Assembly (NCBI RefSeq): GCF_900103585.1
Contig: NZ_FNHV01000016.1
Coordinates: 62,001-126,000 of the forward strand
DNA length: 64,000 nt
Reading direction: 5' to 3'
Origin: Streptomyces sp. cf386
Lineage (GTDB): Bacteria > Actinomycetota > Actinomycetes > Streptomycetales > Streptomycetaceae
The notes beneath the pieces were generated by a model, which made no database searches, was not told the origin of the DNA, and saw only the letters and a program-made list of their open reading frames with translations. The position numbers were made by a program, and so were the translations under genes. Shown in pieces: positions 25,884 through 34,420 of this stretch; the first letter of the stretch is position 1; every line of letters begins with the position of its first letter.

Positions 25884-26868
25884 CTCGTCGCTCGCGCGCG
25901 CCGTTCGCTGGGACACGGTGGTCGGCGCCCTCCTCATCGTCGTACTGCTGCTGTCCTTCGCAACGGTCGACGGTTTCGGGAACGCGCTCAACCTGTCATT
26001 CCTGATCGGGAACACCCTTCCGATCGCCTTGATCGCGCTGCCCATGACGCTCCTGGTCGTCTCGGGCGAGATCGATCTGTCGGTCGCCTCCACCGCCGGT
26101 CTCTCGGGCGCGGTGATGGGCGCGCTGTGGAACCAGGGCATGACGATCGAGACGATCATTCCGATCTGTCTGCTGCTCGGTGTGGTGTGCGGGCTCATCA
26201 ACGGCCTGCTCGTGACCAAGCTGGGGCTGCCTTCCCTCGCCGTCACCATCGGCACCCTCGCCGCCTACCGGGGCATCGCGCAGATCGTGCTCGGCTCGGA
26301 CGCGGTGACCGACTTCCCCACCCAGTACCTCGACTTCGCGGCCGGACGCATCGGCGACACCTTCATCCCGTACGCCTTCCTGCCCTTCCTCGTCCTGCTC
26401 GCGATCGCCGTGGTCGTCCTGCACGCCACCCCGTTCGGGCGGTCGATCTTCGCGACCGGCGCGAGTGAGGAGGCCGCGCGGTTCGCCGGTATCCGCGTCA
26501 AGCGGCAGAAGTTGATCCTGTTCACGGTGACGGGCCTGATGGCCTCGCTCACCGGCATCTTCTGGGCGCTGCACTACGCCAGTGCCCGTTACGACAACGC
26601 CACCGGCCTCGAACTCTCCGTCGTGGCCGCCGTGTTGCTCGGCGGTATCGACTTCGACGGCGGCAAAGGCACGTTGGGTGGTGCCATCGCCGGGGTGTTC
26701 CTGCTGGGGGCGCTGCAGAACGTGATGAGCCTCCAGGACGTCTCCGCCCAGTCGCAGATCGTCGTCACCGGCGTCCTGCTCGTCCTCTCCGTGCTCGGCC
26801 CCAGGGTCGCGCGCCAGATCTCCGTAGCGAGGGCGGGCCGTAGAGCCGCCTCGACTCCGACCTCGTAA
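25876..26868 (+). CDS. rhaQ: Rhamnose ABC importer, permease 2
   Basis: A 330-residue second permease, same family as the upstream gene (TLLVVSGEIDLSVASTAGLSG near residue 60; EEAARFAGIRVKRQKLILFTVTG coupling loop near 200). The two permeases probably form a heterodimer, as in rhizobial rhamnose importers. The ATG at 25876 overlaps the end of permease 1 by eight bases. The binding-protein gene follows after 30 bases. Confidence 0.93.
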   Translation: MADSSLARAVRWDTVVGALLIVVLLLSFATVDGFGNALNLSFLIGNTLPIALIALPMTLLVVSGEIDLSVASTAGLSGAVMGALWNQGMTIETIIPICLLLGVVCGLINGLLVTKLGLPSLAVTIGTLAAYRGIAQIVLGSDAVTDFPTQYLDFAAGRIGDTFIPYAFLPFLVLLAIAVVVLHATPFGRSIFATGASEEAARFAGIRVKRQKLILFTVTGLMASLTGIFWALHYASARYDNATGLELSVVAAVLLGGIDFDGGKGTLGGAIAGVFLLGALQNVMSLQDVSAQSQIVVTGVLLVLSVLGPRVARQISVARAGRRAASTPTS

Positions 26869-26898
26869 CTCAGCCCTTCCTCGTAAAGGACTCCCACC

Positions 26899-27978
26899 AT
26901 GCGCAAGTCATCCCTCCGCCGCACCTGCGCGGCCCTCGCCGCCGTCACCTCCCTCGCCCTCGCCGCCACCGCGTGCGGCGGCACGACCAAGGAGGACGTT
27001 AAGAACGAGGGGACCTCGGCCGCCACCGCCGGCAAGGCCGACCCGAACGCCGAGCTCAAGAAGGGCCTGACCGTCGGCTTCCTGCCCAAGCAGGTCAACA
27101 ACCCCTACTTCACCTCCGCCGACAAGGGCGGCGAGGCGGCGCTGAAGGAGCTGGGCTCCAGCTACAAGGAGGTCGGGCCGAGCAGTGCGACCGACACCGC
27201 GGGGCAGGTGTCGTACGTCAATACGCTCACCCAGCAGCAGGTGGACGCGATGGCCGTGTCCGCGCAGGACCCGGGCGCCCTGTGCACGGCGCTCAAGCAG
27301 GCCATGAAGAACGGCATCAAGGTCGTCACCTACGACTCCGACACCACCGCCGACTGCCGCAACGCCTTCGTCTCCCAGGCGTCCGCCGAGGACCTCGGCC
27401 GCACCGAGGTGCAACTGCTCGCCGAGCAGATCGGCTACAAGGGCGAGATCGCGATCCTGTCCGCCGCGCAGACCGCGACGAACCAGAACACCTGGATCGA
27501 CTTCATGAAGGACGAGCTCAAGGACCCCAAGTACAAGGACGTCAAGCTCGTCAAGGTCGCCTACGGTGACGACGACGCGCAGAAGTCCTTCCAGCAGACC
27601 CAGGGCCTGCTGCAGGAGTACCCGAACCTGAAGGGGATCATCTCCCCGACCACCGTCGGCATCAAGGCCGCCGCCCAGTACCTGTCCGGCTCCAAGTACA
27701 AGGGCAAGGTCAAGCTGACCGGCCTCGGCACCCCGAACGACATGCGCAAGTACGTCAAGAACGGCACCGTCGAGGCGTTCGAGCTGTGGGACCCGGCGAA
27801 GCTCGGCGATCTGGCCGCCCGTGCCGCCGTCGCCCTGGTCTCCGGTCAGATCACCGGCAAGGAGGGTGAGACCTTCAAGGCCGGCGAGACCACGTACACC
27901 ATCGGCAAGGACGGCGTGATCAGCCTCGGCAAGCCGACCGTCTTCGACGCCAAGAACATCGACGACTTCAACTTCTGA
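26899..27978 (+). CDS. rhaS: Rhamnose-binding lipoprotein of the ABC importer
   Basis: A 359-residue periplasmic-binding-protein-like lipoprotein. The signal peptide carries two basic residues pairs, a hydrophobic core and the lipobox ATAC with lipidated C26. After a charged linker the Peripla_BP_4 fold begins with TVGFLPKQVNNPYFTSADKG. It contains VTYDSDTTADCRNAFVSQ and the ILSAAQTATNQNTWIDFM hinge segment. It belongs to the rhamnose-binding branch by order and neighbours; an autoinducer-2-type LsrB protein is similar in fold but the rha genes on both sides make rhamnose far more likely. AAAGGA precedes the ATG. Confidence 0.92.
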   Translation: MRKSSLRRTCAALAAVTSLALAATACGGTTKEDVKNEGTSAATAGKADPNAELKKGLTVGFLPKQVNNPYFTSADKGGEAALKELGSSYKEVGPSSATDTAGQVSYVNTLTQQQVDAMAVSAQDPGALCTALKQAMKNGIKVVTYDSDTTADCRNAFVSQASAEDLGRTEVQLLAEQIGYKGEIAILSAAQTATNQNTWIDFMKDELKDPKYKDVKLVKVAYGDDDAQKSFQQTQGLLQEYPNLKGIISPTTVGIKAAAQYLSGSKYKGKVKLTGLGTPNDMRKYVKNGTVEAFELWDPAKLGDLAARAAVALVSGQITGKEGETFKAGETTYTIGKDGVISLGKPTVFDAKNIDDFNF

Positions 27979-28010
27979 GCCCCTCTTTCCCCTGCGGGAG
28001 CTGGTACTTC

Positions 28011-28331
28011 ATGCAGCGCGTCTGTTTCCTCCTCAAGGTCCGCGAGGACCGGATCGCCGAGTACCGCGAACGCCACGCAGCCGTGTGGCCGGAGATGCTC
28101 GAAGCGCTCTCGGCCACCGGCTGGCACAACTACTCCCTCTTCCTGCGCGACGACGGCCTGCTCGTCGGCTATCTGGAGACCGAGGACTTCGAGGCCGCCA
28201 AGGCCGGTATGGAGGCCACCGAGGTCAACGCCCGCTGGCAGGCCGAGATGGGCGAGTTCTTCGAGTCCCTCGACGGGGCCCGCCCCGACGAGGCGATGAA
28301 GCCGCTCACCGAGGTGTTCCACCTCGCCTGA
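28011..28331 (+). CDS. rhaM: L-rhamnose mutarotase
   Basis: A 106-residue protein that interconverts the alpha and beta anomers of L-rhamnose so that the isomerase receives its preferred form. The family signature is complete: QRVCFLLKVREDRIAEYRERHAAVWPEML, then WHNYSLFLRDDGLLVGYLE, and a C-terminal EVFHL. The histidine near residue 22 and the Trp-His pair near 43 form the known active site of this ferredoxin-like fold. It follows the binding-protein gene by 32 bases and probably belongs to the same transcript. Confidence 0.95.
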   Translation: MQRVCFLLKVREDRIAEYRERHAAVWPEMLEALSATGWHNYSLFLRDDGLLVGYLETEDFEAAKAGMEATEVNARWQAEMGEFFESLDGARPDEAMKPLTEVFHLA

Positions 28332-28397
28332 CACACCCCCCGTTCTGCCCCCCGTGGTCCCCCTCCCCGCCTCTCGCCGACAATGGAGTCCCCCGAG

Positions 28398-29828
28398 ATG
28401 AAGAGACGCACCCTGCTGGGAGCCGCACTCGCCGGAGCCGTCATGACCCCCGCCCTCGCCTCCGGAACCGCGCGGGCCGCCGACCCCGGCCCGTCCCTCA
28501 CCCTGACCGGCACCACCACCCTCGACACGCAGGCCATCTTCTTCGTGTCGTACGACGGCCTGGTCAACAACAACGCCTTCCAGAAGAACGGCCTGCTGAC
28601 CTACAAGGGCTACCAGTACGCCGTCTGGTACACCGCCGACCGTAACGCCGTCGTCGGCCGCCGCACCCTCGGCGCCACCACCTGGTCCACGGTCAAGGTC
28701 GGCCACACCCTGCGCTACAACGACTCCCACAACGTCATATCGATGGGGATCTCGAAGGTCGACGGGCGCCTCCACCTCAACATGGACTCGCACAGCGACG
28801 GCTTCACCTACGTCAAGTCGGTCGCGGGCCTGATGGACAACCCGGCCGGCCTGAGCTGGGTCGCGAGCCGCTTCGGCGCCCCCCAGTCCACCCTGGACGG
28901 CCTCGCGCTCACCTCGCAGTTCACCTACCCGCAGTTCGTCTCCACCCCCGACGGCAAGCTGCAGCTCAGCTACCGGGTCGCCGTCTCCGGCAACGGCCGC
29001 AACGCCCTCGCCGAGTACGACGGTTCTACCTGGACCAACCTCGGCGAGTGGAGCAGCTCCACCGGCACGTACACCAGCGAGCATGGCTCCTCCACGGCCC
29101 GCAACATGTACCTGCACGGCATCGACTACGACAAGAACGGGCGCCTGCACTCGTTCTTCACCTGGCGTGAGCAGAACGGCGCCGTGATGTGCAACGGTGG
29201 CGGCATCACCAACCACGACACCGGCTATGTCTACTCCGACGACCGCGGCCGCACCTGGCGCAACAACGCGGGGGCGGTGGTCGGCACCACCGGCGGCTCC
29301 GACAAGGTCGCCGTCACCGACAGCGGCCTGGTGATCGACGCGATCAACCCGGACCACTCCCTGATGAACCAGGAGAGCCAGTTCACCGACTCCGCCGGCC
29401 TGCCGCACGCGATCATCAGCTACGTCCCCGGCCGGTTCGGGCAGTGCACCACCAACTACGTCGCCGACCGCACCGCCAACGGCCGCGCCTTCCACGTCCG
29501 CAAGAACTCCTCGGGGGCGTGGCAGAAGACGGAGATCCCGGTTCCGCTGAACTCCAGCCAGCGCACCAAGCTGATCCTGGACAAGTACGACAACGCGTAC
29601 GCGATCTTCCCCTTCTGCCGGATCGCCGGAGCCTCCAAGGCCTCCGGGTACACGGACTGGTCGGTGCTGTACGACGGCGTCACCGCCGGGCTGAACGCCT
29701 TCGGCGAGGTCGTGATCGACGAGACCCGGGTCGGGCAGGACAACTTCCTGTCGATCATGTACCAGGAGAAGTCCAGCGGTACGACGCCCTCGGCGCTGCG
29801 CAACCTCAACTTCCGCCTGCCTGCCTGA
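28398..29828 (+). CDS. Secreted BNR-repeat beta-propeller protein, candidate rhamnose-glycan lyase
   Basis: A 476-residue exported protein. MKRRTLLGAALAGAVMTP then ATARA-type sequence is a signal peptide with an arginine pair, possibly Tat. The rest is a BNR_4-type propeller: repeated YPQFV, YVYSDDRGRTWRN (an Asp-box) and a conserved NDSHNVISMGIS with H111. This fold includes ulvan lyases and enzymes that release rhamnose from rhamnosyl-glucuronate. Placed between the mutarotase and the rhamnose regulator, it most likely attacks a rhamnose-containing polysaccharide outside the cell. The reaction (lyase or hydrolase) is inference. The ATG at 28398 was chosen over 28383 because GGAG lies nine bases upstream and the signal peptide starts there. 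Confidence 0.8.
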   Translation: MKRRTLLGAALAGAVMTPALASGTARAADPGPSLTLTGTTTLDTQAIFFVSYDGLVNNNAFQKNGLLTYKGYQYAVWYTADRNAVVGRRTLGATTWSTVKVGHTLRYNDSHNVISMGISKVDGRLHLNMDSHSDGFTYVKSVAGLMDNPAGLSWVASRFGAPQSTLDGLALTSQFTYPQFVSTPDGKLQLSYRVAVSGNGRNALAEYDGSTWTNLGEWSSSTGTYTSEHGSSTARNMYLHGIDYDKNGRLHSFFTWREQNGAVMCNGGGITNHDTGYVYSDDRGRTWRNNAGAVVGTTGGSDKVAVTDSGLVIDAINPDHSLMNQESQFTDSAGLPHAIISYVPGRFGQCTTNYVADRTANGRAFHVRKNSSGAWQKTEIPVPLNSSQRTKLILDKYDNAYAIFPFCRIAGASKASGYTDWSVLYDGVTAGLNAFGEVVIDETRVGQDNFLSIMYQEKSSGTTPSALRNLNFRLPA

Positions 29829-29911
29829 TCGCAGCTGTTGTGGGCGGCATGACGGTAATGTGCCTTCCCGCGGCCCCACGCAGTCCACATCTTTCTGGAG
29901 GTCCCTGACCG

Positions 29912-30934
29912 ATGACCCAGTCGGTGGGTATCAAGGACGTCGCCCGCGCCGCCGGAGTCTCCGTCGGCACGGTCTCGAACGTCATCAACCGTCCGGACAC
30001 GGTCGCGACCGAGACCCGGGCGCGCGTGCAGTCCGCAATAGACCGGCTGGGCTATGTCCGCAGCGAGTCCGCGCGCCAACTGCGCGCGGGCCGCAGCCGG
30101 ATCATGGGGCTGCTCGTCCTCGACATGGGCAACCCCTTCTTCGTCGACGTCGCGCGCGGCGCCGAGCGGGCCGCGCGCGAGGCCGGGCTCGGCGTGATGG
30201 TCTGCAACAGCGGGCAGAGCGCCGGCGAGGAGGCCGACTATCTGTCGCTCTTCGCCGAGCAGCGGGTGCGCGGCGTCCTGCTGACCCCGGCCGACGCCAC
30301 CGGCCGCAACATCGAGACGTTCCGGCGGCACAACATCCCCTTCGTCCTCGTCGACCGGGTCGCTGAGGGCACCACCGAGTGCTCGGTCTCCGTCGACGAC
30401 GTTGCGGGCGGCGCGCTCGCCGTACGCCACCTCGTCGACGCCGGGCACCGCTCCATCGCCTACGTCAGCGGACCGCCCGGCCTCAACCAGGTCCGCGACC
30501 GTCGCATCGGCGCCCTGAAGGCGCTGGAGGAGGCCGGCCTCGGCCCCGAGCACCTGCGCGAGCTGCCCACGGAGCGGCTCGACGTCGCCGCCGGCCGGGA
30601 CGCCGGCGCCCGTCTGCTCGGCCTCGCCGAGCGCCCGACCGCCGTCTTCTGCGCCAACGACCTCCTCGCCCTCGGCGTGCTCCAGGCCATGTACGCGGCG
30701 GGCGTCGGCGTCCCCGACGACCTCGCGATCGTCGGCTACGACGACATCGAGTTCGCGGCCGCCGCGGCCGTCCCCCTCACCTCCGTACGCCAGCCCGCGG
30801 TCACCATGGGCACCCTCGCGGCGGAGATGCTGCTGGAGGAGACGGAGGAGGACACCGCGGCGAAGCACGAGCACCGGCGCGTCGTGCTCCAGCCCGAGCT
30901 GGTGGTGCGCCGGTCCAGCCTGTCGGCCCGCTGA
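29912..30934 (+). CDS. LacI-family regulator, probable rhamnose repressor
   Basis: A 340-residue LacI-type repressor. The N-terminal helix-turn-helix and hinge are VGIKDVARAAGVSVGTVSNVINRP, ending with the ARQLRAG hinge helix near residue 58. The sugar-binding domain follows (GLLVLDMGNPFFVDVARGAERAA, then AIVGYDDIEFAAAAAVPLTSVRQP). It lies at the end of the plus-strand rha genes, 83 bases after the BNR gene. Four TGAA-N4-TTCA boxes before the rhamnosidase, rhaI and the importer have the central-CG-like symmetry expected for a LacI operator. The effector is presumably L-rhamnose or a phosphorylated product. Confidence 0.88.
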   Translation: MTQSVGIKDVARAAGVSVGTVSNVINRPDTVATETRARVQSAIDRLGYVRSESARQLRAGRSRIMGLLVLDMGNPFFVDVARGAERAAREAGLGVMVCNSGQSAGEEADYLSLFAEQRVRGVLLTPADATGRNIETFRRHNIPFVLVDRVAEGTTECSVSVDDVAGGALAVRHLVDAGHRSIAYVSGPPGLNQVRDRRIGALKALEEAGLGPEHLRELPTERLDVAAGRDAGARLLGLAERPTAVFCANDLLALGVLQAMYAAGVGVPDDLAIVGYDDIEFAAAAAVPLTSVRQPAVTMGTLAAEMLLEETEEDTAAKHEHRRVVLQPELVVRRSSLSAR

Positions 30935-31066
30935 TTCCGGGACGCTCCGGATCCGCGCCCACTGATCCGCGATTCAGTACGATTTCATGATCCTGGGGCT
31001 CGGTCGGCGGACGAACATGTGCTGAACTGGGACGCGGCCCGAAAACCCTCCGTCCCGGGAGCCCTG

Positions 31067-32368
31067 TTGACCGTCAGCTACCGCCAGCCCGGCGTCGTCC
31101 TCACCGACCGCCACTTCACCGTGCCCCTCGACCACGACGCCCCCACGGGGGAGTCGATCGAGCTCTACGCCCGTGAAGTCGTCGCGACCGACAAGGCGCC
31201 CCAGGACCTGCCGTGGCTGGTCTACCTCCAGGGCGGCCCCGGCTTCGGCGCGAACCGCTTCGTCGGCAAGGGCGCCTGGCTCGGCCGCGCGCTCAAGGAG
31301 TATCGCGTCCTGCTCCTCGACCAGCGCGGCACCGGCCACTCCACGCCCGCCAACCGCCAGACGCTCCCGCTGCGCGGCGGCCCCGCCGCCCAGGCCGACT
31401 ACCTCACGCACTTCCGTGCCGACGCGATCGTCCGCGACTGCGAGGCGATCCGGCGCGAGGTGACCGGCGGTGCCCCCTGGACCGTCCTCGGTCAGAGCTT
31501 CGGCGGCTTCTGCACGGTCAACTACCTCTCCACCGCCCCCGAGGGCCTCACCGCCGCCGTCATCACCGGCGGCCTGCCGTCCCTCGACGCCCACGCCGAC
31601 GACGTCTACCGCGCGGCCTACCCGCGCATCGAGCGCAAGGTCGGCGCGCACTACGCCCGCTACCCGCAGGACGTCGAGCGCGCCCGCCGTATCGCCGACC
31701 ACCTCCTCGCGCAGAACGTCGTCCTGCCGAACGGCTACCGGCTCACCGCCGAGGCCTTCCAGTCCCTGGGCATCCTCCTCGGCGGCAGCGAGGGCAGCCA
31801 CCGCCTGCACTACCTCCTGGAGAACGCCTTCGTCCGCACCCCGCAGGGCCCGGCCCTCTCGGACGCCTTCCAGGAGGAGGCCCAGGGCCTGCTGTCGTAC
31901 GCGAGCCACCCCCTCTACGCCCTCGTCCACGAGGCGATCTACGGCCAGGACGCCCGCCCCACCGCCTGGTCCGCCGAGCGCGTCCGCGCCGAATTCCCGC
32001 AGTTCGACGCGGCCAAGACCCTCGCGGGCGACGGCCCGCTGCTGTTCACCGGTGAGACCATCCACCCCTGGATGTTCGACTGCGACCCGGCCCTGCGCCC
32101 CCTGCGCGAGACCGCCGAACTCCTCGCCGCCCGCACCGACTGGACACCCCTGTACGACTCCGCGCGCCTCGCCGCCAACGAGGTACCGGTCGCGGCGGCC
32201 GTCTACCACGACGACATGTACGTCGACACGGCCCACTCCCTCGCCACGGCCCGCGCCGTCCGCGGCCTGCGCACCTGGGTCACCGACGAGTTCGAGCACG
32301 ACGGCGTACGGGCCGGCGGCCCCCGGGTCCTGGACCGGCTGCTGGCGCTCACCCGTGACGAAGCGTGA
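31067..32368 (+). CDS. Proline-iminopeptidase-like alpha/beta hydrolase (family S33)
   Basis: A 433-residue hydrolase that in relatives removes N-terminal proline from peptides. The oxyanion segment is YLQGGPGFGANRF, the DQRGTGHS motif follows, and the nucleophile S144 lies in VLGQSFGGF. A helical cap of about 170 residues precedes AAVYHDDMYVD, where the acid is expected, and EFEHDG near the end supplies the histidine. The start is a TTG at 31067 with GGGAG five bases upstream; it begins the family's usual TVSYRQPGVVLTDRHFTVPLDH. A GTG at 31019 in the same frame would add 16 residues. It is not part of the rhamnose cluster by function. Confidence 0.85.
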   Translation: MTVSYRQPGVVLTDRHFTVPLDHDAPTGESIELYAREVVATDKAPQDLPWLVYLQGGPGFGANRFVGKGAWLGRALKEYRVLLLDQRGTGHSTPANRQTLPLRGGPAAQADYLTHFRADAIVRDCEAIRREVTGGAPWTVLGQSFGGFCTVNYLSTAPEGLTAAVITGGLPSLDAHADDVYRAAYPRIERKVGAHYARYPQDVERARRIADHLLAQNVVLPNGYRLTAEAFQSLGILLGGSEGSHRLHYLLENAFVRTPQGPALSDAFQEEAQGLLSYASHPLYALVHEAIYGQDARPTAWSAERVRAEFPQFDAAKTLAGDGPLLFTGETIHPWMFDCDPALRPLRETAELLAARTDWTPLYDSARLAANEVPVAAAVYHDDMYVDTAHSLATARAVRGLRTWVTDEFEHDGVRAGGPRVLDRLLALTRDEA

Positions 32369-32382
32369 TGTCAGTGTCACGC
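32363..32382. promoter_or_regulatory. Inverted repeat before the PIG-L gene
   Basis: GCGTGA (32363-32368) and TCACGC (32377-32382) form a six-base inverted repeat with eight bases between, 14 bases before the PIG-L start and overlapping the hydrolase stop. It may be an operator; the protein is unknown. Confidence 0.3.
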
Positions 32383-32396
32383 GTTAGGGTGCGGAC

Positions 32397-33140
32397 ATGA
32401 CCGAGCCGACGATCACTCAGCTGAAGCCCATGCCCGACGACTGGCAGCGCGCGCTCGCCGTCGTCGCGCACCCGGACGACCTCGAGTACGGCTGCTCGGC
32501 GGCGATCGCAGCCTGGACTGACGGGGGCCGCGAGGTCAGCTATGTCCTGGCGACCCGGGGCGAGGCCGGCATCGACACGCTCGAACCCGCCAAGTGCGGC
32601 CCGCTGCGCGAGAGCGAGCAGCGGGCCGGCGCCGCGGTCGTGGGCGTCTCGGCGGTGGAGTTCCTCGACCACAAGGACGGCGTGATCGAGTACGGCATCG
32701 CGCTGCGCCGCGACATCGCCGCCGCGATCCGCCGGTACCGCCCCGAGCTGGTGATCACGCTCAACCACCGGGACACCTGGGGCGGCGTCGCCTGGAACAC
32801 CCCGGACCACGTGGCGGTCGGCCGCGCGACGCTGGACGCGGCCGGTGACGCGGGCAACCGCTGGATCTTCCCGGAGCTCATCGAGCAGGGCCTGGAGCCC
32901 TGGAACGGCGTCCGCTGGGTCGCCGTCGCCGGCTCCAGTACGCCCACGCACGCGGTGGACGCGACGGCCGGTCTGGAACGCGGGGTGCACTCGCTGCTCG
33001 AACACCGCACCTACATCGAGGTGTTGACGGACGAGGACCCGGAGGCGTACGCCCGCCGGTTCCTCACCGGGAACGCCGAGTCGACGGGGGAGCGGTTCGG
33101 CGGGAAGCCGGCCATCGCTTTCGAACTGTTCAGCCGCTAG
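32397..33140 (+). CDS. PIG-L family deacetylase
   Basis: A 247-residue LmbE/PIG-L zinc deacetylase. The zinc-binding AHPDD motif is at residues 24-28, followed by TRGEAGIDT, LRESEQRAGA (a typical PIG-L motif) and HRDTWGG then NTPDHVAVG, giving the third ligand and the active-site residues. Relatives in actinomycetes include MshB and Mca of mycothiol metabolism; the sequence is closer to the general family and lacks enough marks to choose one. TAGGGT lies seven bases before the ATG and no ribosome site is seen, which fits a leaderless transcript. Confidence 0.88.
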   Translation: MTEPTITQLKPMPDDWQRALAVVAHPDDLEYGCSAAIAAWTDGGREVSYVLATRGEAGIDTLEPAKCGPLRESEQRAGAAVVGVSAVEFLDHKDGVIEYGIALRRDIAAAIRRYRPELVITLNHRDTWGGVAWNTPDHVAVGRATLDAAGDAGNRWIFPELIEQGLEPWNGVRWVAVAGSSTPTHAVDATAGLERGVHSLLEHRTYIEVLTDEDPEAYARRFLTGNAESTGERFGGKPAIAFELFSR

Positions 33141-33171
33141 CGTCGGCAAAGATCATCACGGAGGGGGAGAC

Positions 33172-34065
33172 GTGAACGAGACAGAGCTGCTGGCGGACCG
33201 CTTCGAGGAGCACCGCGGCCATCTCAAGGCGGCCGCCTACCGCATGCTCGGCTCCCTGGCCGAGGCGGAGGACGCCGTCCAGGAGGCCTGGCTGAAGCTG
33301 AGCCGCAGCGACGCGGCCGACATCGAGAACCTCGGCGGCTGGCTGACCACCGTGGTCGGCCGGGTCTGCCTGGACATGCTGCGCTCACGCACCCGGCGCC
33401 ACGAGCAGCCGCTGGACGACGCCTTCGTCCCGGACCCGGTGATCCGGCCGCTGTCGCACATCGACCCGGAGCAGGAGGTGCTCCAGGCCGACTCGGTGGG
33501 CCTGGCCCTGCTCGTGGTGCTGGAGGCGCTGGAGCCCGCCGAGCGGATCGCGTTCGTGCTGCACGACATGTTCGCGGTGCCGTTCGACGAGATCGCGCCG
33601 ATCGTGGACCGCACCTCGGCCGCCACCCGCCAGCTGGCCAGCCGCGCCCGGCGCCGAGTGCGCGGCGCCACACCCTCGGCCGAGCCCGACCTCGGCAGGC
33701 AGCGGCAGGTCCTCGACGCCTTCATCGCCGCCTCCCGCGCCGGGGACTTCGAGGCGCTGCTCGCGGTGCTCGACCCCGATGTCGTGCTGCGGGCCGACTC
33801 CGGGCCGCTGGTCGGCGGTGCGGCGGCGTCCAAGGTGGTGCGCGGGGCGAAGTCGGTGGCCGGCCAGGCGATGCTGTTCGCCCACCTCGCGCAGTACACG
33901 CGGCTCGTCCTGGTCAACGGGACGATCGGGGCCGTCAACCTGCCCGAGGGGAAGCCGCAGTCGGTCATGGGCGTCACCATCGCCGACGGCCGCATCACGG
34001 AGATGTACATCCTGGCCGACCCCGAGCGTCTCGGACGCCTGGACCTGACCGGGCTGGACGTCTGA
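33172..34065 (+). CDS. ECF sigma factor of the SigJ/ECF41 type
   Basis: A 297-residue sigma factor. Region 2 spans about residues 8-75 (YRMLGSLAEAEDAVQEAWLKLSR, then LGGWLTTVVGRVCLDMLRSR) and region 4 about 115-165 (ALEPAERIAFVLHDMFAVPFDEIAPIVDRTSAATRQLASRARRRV). A fused SnoaL-like domain of about 110 residues follows, the mark of group ECF41, in which the C-terminal domain replaces an anti-sigma factor. The conserved NPDKL-like motif appears as ADPERL near the end. The start is a GTG at 33172 behind GAGGGGGAG. ECF41 factors often control a neighbouring oxidoreductase; here no such gene is adjacent. Confidence 0.92.
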   Translation: MNETELLADRFEEHRGHLKAAAYRMLGSLAEAEDAVQEAWLKLSRSDAADIENLGGWLTTVVGRVCLDMLRSRTRRHEQPLDDAFVPDPVIRPLSHIDPEQEVLQADSVGLALLVVLEALEPAERIAFVLHDMFAVPFDEIAPIVDRTSAATRQLASRARRRVRGATPSAEPDLGRQRQVLDAFIAASRAGDFEALLAVLDPDVVLRADSGPLVGGAAASKVVRGAKSVAGQAMLFAHLAQYTRLVLVNGTIGAVNLPEGKPQSVMGVTIADGRITEMYILADPERLGRLDLTGLDV

Positions 34066-34069
34066 CGCC

Positions 34070-34270
34070 TCAGGCCGCCACGGCCAGCACGCCGACCGTG
34101 CGGTGCGGGCTCACCACCCGCCCGTCCGGCAGCAGCTCACCGGTGTCATCGAAGACGATGGTGCCGTTGCACAGCAGGCTCCAACCCTGTTCGGGGTGGG
34201 CCGACACGATCACGGCGGCGTGGTGGTCCGGGCTGTCGGCGGTCGGGCACGAGGGCTGGTGACTGCACAT
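34070..34270 (-). CDS. DUF5999 family small protein
   Basis: A 66-residue protein typical of Streptomyces. It begins MCSHQPSCPTADSPDHHAA and ends with GWSLLCNGTIVFDDTGELLPDGRVVSPHR, the family's conserved core. Three cysteines and three or four histidines near the N-terminus could bind a metal, but no function is known. It has GGGAGA before the ATG. It is convergent with the sigma factor gene, four bases apart, and divergent from the pentapeptide gene with 150 bases between. Confidence 0.85.
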   Translation of the reverse strand: MCSHQPSCPTADSPDHHAAVIVSAHPEQGWSLLCNGTIVFDDTGELLPDGRVVSPHRTVGVLAVAA

Positions 34271-34420
34271 GACGTCTCCCTGAAGTCCGTTACGGCTCCT
34301 GCCTGTTCGGCGCATGTACCAGTGGTAGCCGAGCTTGTTTACCGTTGGATGAGGAGACCCCCACAGCGCCCGGAACTCATCGGTGAGGTTCGATGATGTG
34401 CAGGTCGTAGGCTGGCGGAC

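Noticed and set aside
23604..26255. Long minus-strand frame across the rhamnose importer genes
   Set aside because: It is antisense to an ATPase and two permeases with full motifs; its sequence is low-complexity His/Asp/Gln text typical of a mirror frame.
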